A stretch of 64,000 nucleotides of DNA from NCBI GenBank assembly GCA_001970955.1, contig MPUH01000237.1:1-64000 (forward strand). The letters run 5' to 3'. Both the position numbers and the translations under genes were made by a program. The notes beneath the pieces were generated by a model. It ran no database searches and was not told the origin of the DNA. It saw nothing but the letters and a program-made list of their open reading frames with translations. Origin of the DNA: Stentor coeruleus (Eukaryota; Ciliophora; Heterotrichea; Heterotrichida; Stentoridae). Shown piece after piece: positions 1 to 9,532 of the stretch (position 1 is the first letter of the stretch; each line of letters opens with the position of its first letter).

Positions 1-35
1 CCCTAACACCCTAACACCCTAACACCCTAACACCC
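1..35. repeat. Telomere, CCCTAACA repeat
   Basis: Four perfect copies of CCCTAACA plus a final CCC open the window, then sequence becomes unique at once. This is the C-rich strand at a left chromosome end, so the window begins at a true macronuclear chromosome terminus. The octamer is the telomere unit reported for heterotrichs such as Stentor and Blepharisma. No telomere is present at the right end. Confidence 0.97.
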
Positions 36-74
36 TTTTCCTCTCATCCATATATTCTCTATTTTTGTGTATGA

Positions 75-866
75 ATTTCAGAGTTGTATCTCACCTTACT
101 CTCAAAAAAGCATAACAATTTCCCAAAAATATTCTACTATTGTAAAGATAATTTTCCAAAAGAAGAAAAAACACTTCTAGGAATTGAGTATTGCAAAGAT
201 AATCTTAAAAACTATATGGATGGAAATGATAGATTTGGAGAAAGAGAAATGAAAATAATGTTTTACAAAATAATAGAAGCATACTATATACTTAGAAAAA
301 AAAATATTGTCCACCATGATGTTACTTCATATAATATTCTAGTTGAATCTCCAGAAAAAGTAAAGATCATAGATTTCGAGCATTCCTCTGTATTTGAAAA
401 AAAAATTAAAGGAATGCTTCAGAAAGTTCTACCTACTAAATGGGTTACACCTTTATTTCTTTCTCCAGAGCTTAAAACTTGGACTTTATTGGCTAATACT
501 CTATCTAGCCTATTTATAAAATATAACCCATTTAAATCAGATGTGTTTTCTATTGGTTTAAGTTTGCTTGATGCTTGTGGAATTGATATAAAAGGACTTA
601 ATGAATTTGGAAAATTTTATCATATTCATATAAAAGAACTATTAACTATCAATTATAATTACATTGTTAATGATAGCTTAAGGAGAATTTCTTACCGAAT
701 ATTAAGAGATGAACTTCAGAATACTATAAATAAAAAAATCGAAGATTTTCCTTATGATTTTTTGAAACAAACATTAAGAAAAATGCTGGAAGTTGATTTT
801 ATCAAAAGAGCAAGTATAAAAAGCATTTTCAAGCATGCAAAGCATTTCATGCAAATTTTAGATTAG
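75..866 (+). pseudogene. 5'-truncated protein kinase next to the telomere
   Basis: The open frame starts just after a TGA at 72 and encodes most of a kinase C-lobe. Visible landmarks are a hinge-like segment (LGIEYCKDNLKNYM), a catalytic loop HHDVTSYN in which HRD is HHD but Asp and Asn remain, IDFE in place of DFG, SPE in place of APE, and SDVFSIG of helix F. The glycine loop, the beta-3 lysine and helix C are absent because the gene meets the telomere about 40 bases upstream. No plausible ATG lies before the hinge, and an upstream GT-AG candidate at 67-81 would create an in-frame TAG. I infer a gene cut by chromosome-end formation. A short expressed C-lobe protein cannot be excluded. Confidence 0.6.
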
Positions 867-1149
867 CTAGCATACCAAATTCAAATTTTTAATATAACTT
901 AAGGGAAATTAATGCTTATTAGATATAAAAAATATAAAACTGATAATCCTGTATTTCGATGAATCAAATTGAACATTTAATTCTCTCAGTAAATTTTCGG
1001 TATCAAAAGCATTGATTACTTTCGATAGATAGGTATACAAATCCATGATCCTCTAAAATTTGTCTGATGTTATTAACAATTCATTTGAAATTTTTCCATT
1101 ATTTATGAACACGAAATTTGGCACTTAATTGCATAATTATCCTATCTAT

Positions 1150-1800
1150 AGAGGATTATAAATAAGCTATTATCTTGCGTAAACATCATCAGTTACAACT
1201 CAAAATGCTTTAATAAATTTTGCAACAGTAATTAAAGCCTTTCCCACAGCAGGTTTTTCTGTATTGGTGAGTATTACTCTTTCATTCAATATATTTTTTC
1301 CTAGTCCTGCAAAATCTTTGCGTTAGGATTATATGCATAATATGGAGGAATCTAGTTCCCAATCATCGTTATTTTTTCAAAAAAGAGGAATGAAGAATGC
1401 TAGTCCACAATCCTTAGCTACCTTAATCCAGTTATTTGTTTCTTCTAAATGTGCATAATTGTCTAATATCACAAGTGCTTGTATACCTAATATATTTGAT
1501 AAGAAATATAAATACATCATTTCATTGTGATTATCTTCATGGAGTAATAATGGGGATCTTTCAATGATAAGGACTTTCTCTTAGGTAAAGTATAGCTTAT
1601 AAGGTAATTTAGCAAAACTCAGTATATCTATAATACTGAAAAATTTTGACACTTTACTTTTTGTTGATACAAATGCAATTTTTACTTAATATTTAGCACA
1701 TGTTTCAGTAAATTCTTCAAGTGCAACTGGGGATGAAGGTATGTGTATACTCCTCTAAGTTCTGGAATATGTTTCCTATCAAATTTTCTATGCCGGCTGT
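1150..1800 (-). mobile_element. Decayed DDE (IS630/Tc1-like) transposase relic
   Basis: The reverse strand holds no long open frame, but discontinuous frames carry a recognisable stretch. LVILDNYAHLEETNNWI is followed about 10 residues later by GLAFFIP, then in another frame by IPPYYAYNPNAK. This order matches the second catalytic Asp (DNA.H) and the PPYSP.LNP block of IS630/Tc1/mariner DDE transposases. Several stops and at least one frame change separate the pieces, so it is inactive. I could not find terminal inverted repeats or a target-site duplication, so the ends are approximate. The rest of 867-2576 is AT-rich without other visible features. Confidence 0.4.
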
Positions 1801-1899
1801 GCAATGCTAGGGAAAATAAATCGTGACTTAACTCTTTTAGTTCGCTTGATCCATAGAATGAGTAATTGTATTACTAATTTCTGCGTACCTAGCATTTAT

Positions 1900-2576
1900 A
1901 CACAATTCACATTACAGCATTTCCTACAAATAAATGTTATAACAAACTATTTAAAATTTTAACTATATTAAATGTGTACAAGCTGATTTACCATTGCATT
2001 TAAAGAAAAAAAAATTCCTAGAATGACGCTGAATACTGAAGACCAAGGCAGCATGCACTACTAAAGTATAGTCATATTAGCAACAATAGGAAAATAATAA
2101 TTTTTTTCTCGCACATATGAAATTCAGCGGTTTATGAATACTTGGACCTGCAAAAGCTAGATGAGGTAGATGTAAGACTTCATTTTTTTATCATTATATA
2201 AATTAGCATTAAATAAAAAATTTAGATTTATAGAATAGCAACTTGACTTGCTGCTAAAAAGTAAACTTAAATCAAAATTTCTTATCAATTAATTTTATCA
2301 GGATTGTTGATTTTTTATGAATATTAAGTTTACTTTAATGCGTTAAATCAATATAATTGCTAATAGTAAAATAAATAATTAAATAATCTAAGAACATATT
2401 TTGAAATATTTTACAGCATAAATGTGAATTGTCTAACCTGCATGCCAAATATATAATGCTCTTAAAAGACATGAAACTATTAAAATAATTTAGTGCACTG
2501 CTTCAACTTAGAATATATAATAAGAAAATTGCATTAAATATATAGCCTTAATCAAGGGTAATAAACGATAAAATAA
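1900..2576. other. AT-rich intergenic spacer
   Basis: No open frame, repeat or RNA gene could be recognised here. It separates the transposase relic from the next gene. Confidence 0.6.
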
Positions 2577-4187
2577 ATGGATTTTACAGCTGCAATAGAA
2601 AAAGCTATATGGATTGTCTTTATTGGGCTTGCACCTGATTGCTTAAACCTTAACTATCTATCATATTCTTTGAGTTATAAGTTTTTAAAAATCAAACTGT
2701 CAGAGAATACAATAGAATTAGGATTTGCTATAGGAATGGAAGCCATAGAGCCTCTTCACTTAGAAATATTAGAAATTTTGAATAAAAGTATAAATATTGG
2801 AAAGTTTTACCAAGATAATAATAGTATTATATGCTCAGAAACATTCTATTATTTAGATTTTTTAAACAAAGAGCAGCTTTTTAGATTTATAGCAATGAAT
2901 TTAGAAAAAATCCACAGAAACGCAAGAAAATATTTTATGTGTTTTATTTCTTCAATTTTGAAACTACAAAAAGCTGATCTTATAGTAAGAGGATGTCAAG
3001 ATATCTGGAAAATAGCTAAGGCAGCTAATAATTCATATAGGATTCTAAACTCTGATGAATTTAATGAAGAAATAGATATTATCATAATCCTTTCTAAAAA
3101 TAACCAAACTAATCAATGCTTTGTAAGAGGATGCAGTGTAAAAGTAAGCAAAAACTCTATAAGATATGATTATAATATAAGAAATGCAAAGAAAATTCTT
3201 ATCAAAGATATGATTGATACAGATATTTTGGATAAACTGCAAAATGTTATTGATAATATGATTTCGTTGCAAGTTTATCCCAAAATACAAGAAATTTTAA
3301 AATGTTTGCATATAGATTACTATGGGGACTTAATAGTTATTCCTAGTAGGAAAATTAAAGACTGTGTAGAATTATGTCCATATATAGGAGACTGGATTGA
3401 CTTAAAAAGAGAATTTATAGAATATGCTGCTATTAATGTGCTAACCTTTCAGGATATAGACAAAAGTGAATTTTTAAATCAAAACCTCATTTTCAGAGCT
3501 GGACTTGAATATTGCTCTATTCCTTTAGAAGATTATAGTTATCCTCTTTATCTGAAATATAAATCAATTAGGCATCCTTATATGGCACAAGTCTATGGTA
3601 TATACAATAATCCAAAAACCAAATTTATGGTAACTGAAAAGTTTTTACCAAATAGTTTTGCGCATACTTTCGCCCGATCCACTTGTGATAAAAAAAAGTT
3701 TGCTAGAGCTCTTCTTCAACTTTGTGATCTCATAAAATATTGTAGATTAATAAAAATCTGCCAAATTTTCATAACTCTTGACCATTTATCATATTGTGAT
3801 GATGAGGTAAAAGTTATACCAAGAGGAAGTCACAAACTTAATTACATTTATTTAGCTCCTGAAGAACTATGTCCTTATCAAGAAGATTATACAAATAGTG
3901 AATTATTTCGATTAGGAATGCTAATTTTCGATATAATTTTTGCTACACAACAAAAATCTGAAGAACTTGAAAATTATCTTAAATGCAGTTCTAGTTTTGA
4001 ATCGCATTATAAGCAGATTATCGAAGAGAAAAAATTTTTACCAATTGCTTTAACTCAAAATCCAGAGGATCACATTTTTATTGGGCTAATAGAAGAATTG
4101 TGTAGACTAGAAAGCCAGAATAGGTTAAATTTAGAATCTTTATCAGAGAAAATAAGAAGAGAAATTTTAGGTGATAAGTCTTCATAA
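2577..4187 (+). CDS. Pseudokinase-like protein, 536 aa
   Basis: The ATG at 2577 opens an uninterrupted frame. The first 300 residues match nothing I recognise. From about residue 318 the sequence resembles a protein kinase: HPYMAQVYGIY followed by KFMVTEKFLPN looks like beta-4/beta-5 and the hinge, and YLAPEEL followed by a helix containing LFRLGMLIFDI looks like the APE motif and helix F. I see no glycine loop, no VAIK lysine, no HRD and no DFG, so catalysis is unlikely and a scaffolding or binding role is an inference. The next gene starts only 17 bases after the stop on the same strand, but each has its own ATG and stop. Confidence 0.55.
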   Translation: MDFTAAIEKAIWIVFIGLAPDCLNLNYLSYSLSYKFLKIKLSENTIELGFAIGMEAIEPLHLEILEILNKSINIGKFYQDNNSIICSETFYYLDFLNKEQLFRFIAMNLEKIHRNARKYFMCFISSILKLQKADLIVRGCQDIWKIAKAANNSYRILNSDEFNEEIDIIIILSKNNQTNQCFVRGCSVKVSKNSIRYDYNIRNAKKILIKDMIDTDILDKLQNVIDNMISLQVYPKIQEILKCLHIDYYGDLIVIPSRKIKDCVELCPYIGDWIDLKREFIEYAAINVLTFQDIDKSEFLNQNLIFRAGLEYCSIPLEDYSYPLYLKYKSIRHPYMAQVYGIYNNPKTKFMVTEKFLPNSFAHTFARSTCDKKKFARALLQLCDLIKYCRLIKICQIFITLDHLSYCDDEVKVIPRGSHKLNYIYLAPEELCPYQEDYTNSELFRLGMLIFDIIFATQQKSEELENYLKCSSSFESHYKQIIEEKKFLPIALTQNPEDHIFIGLIEELCRLESQNRLNLESLSEKIRREILGDKSS

Positions 4188-4204
4188 AAATTTAATATCA
4201 TAAA

Positions 4205-5047
4205 ATGGAGCAACTAACTGACAATTCTATTGGGAGTCAAGAAGAGATTCTAACTCCACAGCATTCGATTCCTCGTAATATCCACTGTTCAAATGTTTCA
4301 GGCTCTGGAGGTCGTTTCAGCAGCTTTAACGATAAAGTAATAACATATTCTACATCTCCTTTCGAAAAAACTATAAAGAAAAAAAACAACATAAGCATCC
4401 AACATAAATTTAACGAACTATACAATGATGCTGCAAAAAGAACTGCTGTAAGACAGAAACTTTCTGACTATGCAAATGAGAAAAAAATCAAAGAGGAATT
4501 AAGTTTCAGACAAGATAAAAAAATAAGCAGAACTGAAAGTGTTGAGCTTTTTGAAAGGTTGAATAAAGATTCTGAGATTCGTAATGAGAGAGTTAAAATT
4601 AGTATGAAGGTCAAAGAAGATCAAGAATTAAAAGTTTTAAAAAATCCTGCAATAAACAAGAGTTCTGTAAATTTACAACAGGATGTGGTTACTAGACTGT
4701 TAAGTTATGGAGAGTGCATTAAAAAAAAGAATGAAGAGAGGATAAGAGTGAAAAAAGAAAGAGAAGAAGAGGAGTTGAAAAATATGCCCTCAGTTCATAA
4801 GAGAGGTACTTCAGAATGGGATTCATTTTCTGGAATTTCAACTCCTGGAAAAAATTTGAGCTATAGAACTTCACCTTCCAAAAATACCCCTTATTCGAGC
4901 AAATCAAACTTTTCTTCAAAAGAACAAAATTCTTTATCAGCTAAAAACACGGGATTTTCTGGTAGAAGCACGCCTGATAAGATTATAAAAAAGGTCCAGA
5001 ATATGACAAAAATACCTCCATTTAGACCATATAACAAGAAAGAATAA
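4205..5047 (+). CDS. Charged helical protein with degenerate internal repeats, 280 aa
   Basis: Not a named family that I recognise. The protein has a Ser/Thr-rich N-terminus, then three related helical blocks: LYNDAAKRTAVRQKLSDYA, LFERLNKDSEIRNERVKI and LLSYGECIKKKNEERIRV. Each is followed by a polar linker containing an FRQDKK or NPAINKSS-like element. Spacing is about 45-50 residues. Similar helix-plus-(P)KIN layouts occur in ciliate and flagellate basal-body or cytoskeletal proteins, which only suggests such a role. The C-terminus is low-complexity Ser/Lys-rich. Ends with TAA. Confidence 0.6.
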   Translation: MEQLTDNSIGSQEEILTPQHSIPRNIHCSNVSGSGGRFSSFNDKVITYSTSPFEKTIKKKNNISIQHKFNELYNDAAKRTAVRQKLSDYANEKKIKEELSFRQDKKISRTESVELFERLNKDSEIRNERVKISMKVKEDQELKVLKNPAINKSSVNLQQDVVTRLLSYGECIKKKNEERIRVKKEREEEELKNMPSVHKRGTSEWDSFSGISTPGKNLSYRTSPSKNTPYSSKSNFSSKEQNSLSAKNTGFSGRSTPDKIIKKVQNMTKIPPFRPYNKKE

Positions 5048-5342
5048 ATATACCTCTTAAGTGATATGAAAGATAAAACATAAAGCAATTCAGTTTTGTG
5101 TTTTGCTAAAATCTTCATACTATTATAATACTTTTTCTAAATTTTAGAATAAAGCACTTATTATTTGCATATAATATTATTATTCCATAGTTACATAACT
5201 ACCCAATAATGATTTTTCTTTAATTACATTTAATTAATATCAAGAAAAGAAAAATAATAAATTTAGTCTGTTCAAAATAAACTTTAACCTGATTCCATAG
5301 ATTACATATATAACTTTACACTTTCTGAGTCTATACCCTTTA

Positions 5343-6779
5343 TTAAGTTGGTTTATCGCTTGATGGCTTTTTTGATTTGAAATACCCTTCAACATTTACT
5401 GAATAAAAGTTGTGGGATGCTATGACTTTCTGCATTTCAGCGTACTTCTCATCGTTAAGTGGTTTAACAAAACACTCATCTTCTTTAACATATTTAAACA
5501 AGAAACCTTCATTTCCTGAGAAATAATGCTTAACATCAGAGCCTTTAACGTAAAAGTGCTGGTCACTCCACATAGCATCATCTCCATCTAGCCTTATAGA
5601 AAAAAATGATTTAAAAAGCGGAAGGTAATTTTTGAAGTTTTCTATTTCAGCGTGAACCTCAGCAAGCTTCAAAAAGCAAATTCCAGTCATAAAAGCGTCA
5701 AATCCAGCTTCATGAGCATATTTTTCATCGTAATATTTTTCAAACTTATTCCCTAAAACAATCTGCAACCCACTATTTCCTTTCAAGAAATTATAAAGTT
5801 CTTTCAATCCTTTTGCTGGGGCAAATTTATCGAATTCTTCATATAACCCTGGAATATTTTCTAATAAGTATCGAGTATCATAAATTGAAGGGAAAAGTCT
5901 GTTTACAAGAGTTTTGAAGTCTGAATATTTCTCAGGTAATTCTTCTTGAAAACATGATATTGTGAACATAATATCAAGGCATCCATTATGAACAATCAAT
6001 GGTTTTTTTGACTCAACAAGCATAGAAAATATTCTTCTAAAACCTATTTTTTCATAAAACTGATCTGTTTTTTCAACTAATCTTTTTGCTTCGAATTCTT
6101 GAATCTGAGTATGATCAGCTTTTTTTAAAACTAGAGTTACATCTCTGCTGCCTTCGACTTTTATACTTTCCATAAAGACCCCCTTAAATCTTTTTTTCAC
6201 CACATTGTAAAGGTATTTTCTAAGATATGCATTTAATCCTGGAATTTCAAAGTGGGATTCACCGCTTTCGAGCCATTTTTCAATACGGAAGCAAATCTCA
6301 TTCATTTTAACTTGTTCGTAGGTTTTGGTAAGGACAATATCTTCCGAAGACTCTTCATTAACCTCACTTAGTTTTTTCTCAAGATCTCGTGATTGAGATT
6401 CATTTAGATATGGTATGCCGTTATAAAACCAAGTATTGAAATCCATATGATGGTCTTTAAGAAAATTTATAGCTCCGACTTCCAAAATAACACGCTGATT
6501 ATAGCCTGGAACTTCACTCGGAAAGACATAGAAATTATATGCATGAGCTTCCCATTGATTTTCTTTTCTGATAAAACAGCTGAGACCAACTTGGATAATT
6601 TTATAAGTGGATGCTATGCGTCTAAGACCTGAATAGCGCTCTTCTATTGAATCCACATAACCTTCAGGACGACCTCTGACTCCTGTGAATTCTAAATCTA
6701 AAGCTATGATTTGACTATGGTTTATACTTTCTCTGAATAACTCTACTGCTTCGGCAAAATTATTTTTTTGGACGTCCAT
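5343..6779 (-). CDS. PARN: Poly(A)-specific ribonuclease PARN, 478 aa
   Basis: A DEDDh-type 3' exonuclease that removes mRNA poly(A) tails and trims small RNA 3' ends. The CAF1/RNase D core is intact. ALDLEFTG carries Asp28 and Glu30, the same numbering as the human enzyme. VHNGCLD carries Asp269. HEAGFDAFMTG carries His356 and Asp361. The R3H-like insert region (about 165-235) sits between exonuclease motifs, as in the family. At 478 residues it is shorter than vertebrate PARN because the C-terminal RNA-binding part is reduced to about 90 residues. It is convergent with the previous gene. All catalytic residues are present, so it should be active. Confidence 0.9.
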   Translation of the reverse strand: MDVQKNNFAEAVELFRESINHSQIIALDLEFTGVRGRPEGYVDSIEERYSGLRRIASTYKIIQVGLSCFIRKENQWEAHAYNFYVFPSEVPGYNQRVILEVGAINFLKDHHMDFNTWFYNGIPYLNESQSRDLEKKLSEVNEESSEDIVLTKTYEQVKMNEICFRIEKWLESGESHFEIPGLNAYLRKYLYNVVKKRFKGVFMESIKVEGSRDVTLVLKKADHTQIQEFEAKRLVEKTDQFYEKIGFRRIFSMLVESKKPLIVHNGCLDIMFTISCFQEELPEKYSDFKTLVNRLFPSIYDTRYLLENIPGLYEEFDKFAPAKGLKELYNFLKGNSGLQIVLGNKFEKYYDEKYAHEAGFDAFMTGICFLKLAEVHAEIENFKNYLPLFKSFFSIRLDGDDAMWSDQHFYVKGSDVKHYFSGNEGFLFKYVKEDECFVKPLNDEKYAEMQKVIASHNFYSVNVEGYFKSKKPSSDKPT

Positions 6780-7002
6780 AATTACTATTATTACTTATAT
6801 AGTTTAAGATATCCATAATATATGCCAATTTTTTTATAGTATTATTTTGACAAACAATTGAAATTGCAATTTTAGCTAGATAAGCTTATAAAGGCATTTA
6901 TATAATAACTTTAAGAAACTTTAAATAATTTATGATAATAAATTTTGGATTAAGATACAGGGCTATTGCTATATAAGATTTTGTAAAGATTTTATAATGG
7001 GT

Positions 7003-7145
7003 TAATAAATCATAAAAAATCGAATTTTTATCTAGTTACCTCGCTAAAAATTCTTCTTTGTTCTAANTGAAATTTATGTAATAATAAATCATAAAAAATC
7101 GAATTTTTATCTAGTTACCTCGCTAAAAATTCTTCTTTGTTCTAA
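7003..7145. repeat. 64-bp direct repeat around a single N (assembly join)
   Basis: Bases 7003-7066 and 7082-7145 are identical. They are separated by the single N at 7067 and 14 further bases. Two other single Ns in the window show the same arrangement, so this is best read as overlapping contig ends joined without merging, not a biological repeat. It lies in the spacer between PARN and RPL7, and no gene is affected. Confidence 0.75.
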
Positions 7146-7314
7146 TCATATAGTTAAGCAAACACAATATAAAACAAAATACCAAATTTTTAAACTGCAA
7201 ATTTTTCTATCTTTATTTCCCACATAAATTTATCCTTTTAAATCTTCATATCATCCTCCTTCCTTCTAATCTAAATCCAGCTTAACAATTTCTTATCCCA
7301 AAAAGATTACTAGC

Positions 7315-8046
7315 CTAGATCATCCTTCTAACTAAATTGTTTATCTGCTTCTCACGATTTCCCCAGTCACCACCTTGAATAAAGCTGGTCCTCTTATGGT
7401 TGAATCCATGAATAGGAGAGCTAAGCTTAAACCTCCATAAAAGATTGTTGCATTCCTTAAAGTGTGGTCCACAATTCACTAACTGATGAATGAGATCTTC
7501 AACACAGTGTATCCCTTTTTGACCAAGAGCAGCTGAGATTTGTATATTATCATTCAATGGGATTCTTTGGTTGTTGACTTTAATAAACCCACGCTTATAT
7601 ACGAGTTTGGAAATTGTTTGGACTGAAGGATATCCAAAAGTGACGAATGGCTCAATAAGCCTTAGCATGTTTCTGGTTGCTTTATTGTTTCTAACCAGGA
7701 CTGCATTATGAAGTTGAAGTAGTCTGAACAACTTAAGAACCTTTCGTGGTTTTGGTGCAATTTTGTTGATACCTTTGATTCTTACGACTAAGAGGACTTT
7801 AGGCTCAGCTTCTACCCAGAATTGATCATTTTTATTAGCTTGTGCGCGGTTGTGAACTGCTGTTGCTTCTGCTTGAATGTACTCCCCGAGGTATTTTTCG
7901 GCCTTTGCTTGGGCCTCTGATGCTAGAGCTGATTTTTGTGCTTCTAAGTCCTGGCTCGCTTTAGCTTTCGCTTGCTTCGCTTGCTCGATCCTAGCTTGCA
8001 GTTTTCTCAGAGACTCTGGAACTTGTTTGGGCCCTTTTTTCACCAT
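7315..8046 (-). CDS. RPL7: Large-subunit ribosomal protein uL30 (RPL7), 243 aa
   Basis: A cytosolic 60S ribosomal protein. The frame remains open further upstream to 8148, but I chose the ATG at 8044-8046, giving the start MVKKGPKQVPESLRK, because it yields the family's usual length. The first 60 residues are a basic Lys/Ala/Gln helix typical of the eukaryotic N-terminal extension. The L30 ferredoxin-like core follows (VVRIKGINKIAPKPRKVLKL and LIEPFVTFGYPS), then a C-terminal basic segment ending VRRMI. Codons are less AT-biased than in neighbouring genes, as expected for a highly expressed protein. Confidence 0.95.
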   Translation of the reverse strand: MVKKGPKQVPESLRKLQARIEQAKQAKAKASQDLEAQKSALASEAQAKAEKYLGEYIQAEATAVHNRAQANKNDQFWVEAEPKVLLVVRIKGINKIAPKPRKVLKLFRLLQLHNAVLVRNNKATRNMLRLIEPFVTFGYPSVQTISKLVYKRGFIKVNNQRIPLNDNIQISAALGQKGIHCVEDLIHQLVNCGPHFKECNNLLWRFKLSSPIHGFNHKRTSFIQGGDWGNREKQINNLVRRMI

Positions 8047-8679
8047 TGAAAAATATGAAGTTAGGACTTTGTATAGGATGAACAACCTTAAGGGAAGATT
8101 ATAAATCCTATATAGACAGTTGTTATTATTTCTATATAAAATATTCATAAAGTATTTATTTTAGTCAGGTTTTTTTTGTAAAAAGCTATGAAAAAGAACT
8201 GATGATATTTGAAGGATTGTTTATTTTATGGGCTTTTATAAAATCAGCTTCAAATTATGAGGTTGACAAGCTTTATTTCAAAGTAGGTATTTGCTTTCAA
8301 GAAATTTAGCATATGAGTCTATGTTTCATAGAATTATTATATATCAAATGCATCCTTTAAATTACAAATACCTTTTTTCTAATTAAACTCAGACAAGGTT
8401 ATCTGGCAAAGCTATTTTATATTATAATCTTACTGTAAACAGAAATATTTGCTTGCAGCATCCAAAGACTTCTGAGTATTGGTTGTATATTTCATACCCT
8501 TCATTTAAACATTAATATTAGAATTTAAAAATCAAATTCATCATGATTTATTCTGAATTTAGAAGAAAAGGCTTGCCACTATGCTTAAATATTTTCTTAT
8601 GATATTATAGTCCTAAGTTATAGTAACCATAGTAAATAATTTCATACTAACTAATTGTTTACTACAAAAATTGTCAAGC

Positions 8680-9420
8680 ATAAAAAATATCTACTAAGTG
8701 CATCCACATCTTCTTTACCCTTTCTTTTTCCTTCTGGAAAAGTTTAAACGTAGTTTTAATCTCAATAATTTTTTCATCAATACTTAAAATCTGTTCATTA
8801 GCTTCTTTGATTTTCAATTTAGTAATAGTGATTCTTTTTGTAACCAATAAAATCTTCCATAGATTCCTCAAGAGTTTTCTTCACTTAATATTCTGTAAGA
8901 CAGCTAGTCTGCTAAAGTTATAATATCTTCACAATATTTTTAAGTTTAGATTTGAATTATTTTTTTTTTCTAATGATTTCAAGCCTAATAAGCACTTCTT
9001 CTAATATGCTACTGGCTTCTAAATAAGCCTTTTTACTTAATCAAAATATTTTATATTACATTTCTTCTCATGTGATACTAAAAGAAACTTATCAGTTAGT
9101 TTGATAAGATTTTATTTTAGTTTTTGATTTTAAGTATTTGTGTAAAATTTTATCCCTGGAAAATTGTAGCTTGCTGCCCTAAGTCCTTCTTAGGCTTAGA
9201 TAATTGCTAGATTAAATCTTCAAGTTTCTGATTTGTGTTTTGTAGTACATTTGCTAAATTTTTAAACAAGATTTAAGATTATTTTACTGCCTGCAATTAA
9301 TTCAACTGGGAATCAAGCTGGAAAGCTTGTTTAGAATCTGAACTTTGCGGACTATGCTTAGAAATTAAGTTTCAATACATATTTCCCTGTTATTATAAAA
9401 ACTACAAAACTTAAAAGTTA
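8680..9420 (-). pseudogene. Decayed coiled-coil coding relic
   Basis: Stretches of reverse-strand frame read as charged helical protein, for example KNLANVLQNTNQKLEDLI and, nearer 8700, KIKEANEQILSIDEKIIEIK. They are broken by TAA/TAG stops and frame changes. Several stops fall where Gln would suit the heptads, as expected from C-to-T change of CAA and CAG codons. No start or intact frame is visible. The parent gene is not in this window as far as I can see. The rest of the 8047-9532 spacer shows nothing else. Confidence 0.4.
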
Positions 9421-9532
9421 TTCGCGATGATATATACCTAATTTCTATCAGTAAATCATATTAAAAATCTGAGTTTATTTAAAGTTTATCATATAATCTT
9501 ATATCTAAGATTTAATCTATTCCGCCATAAAT

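Noticed and set aside
67-81. A 15-nt GT-AG intron just after the telomere (GTGTATGAATTTCAG)
   Set aside because: Splicing it would create an in-frame TAG at the junction, it ends CAG unlike the other 15-nt introns, and it lacks their GTA start.
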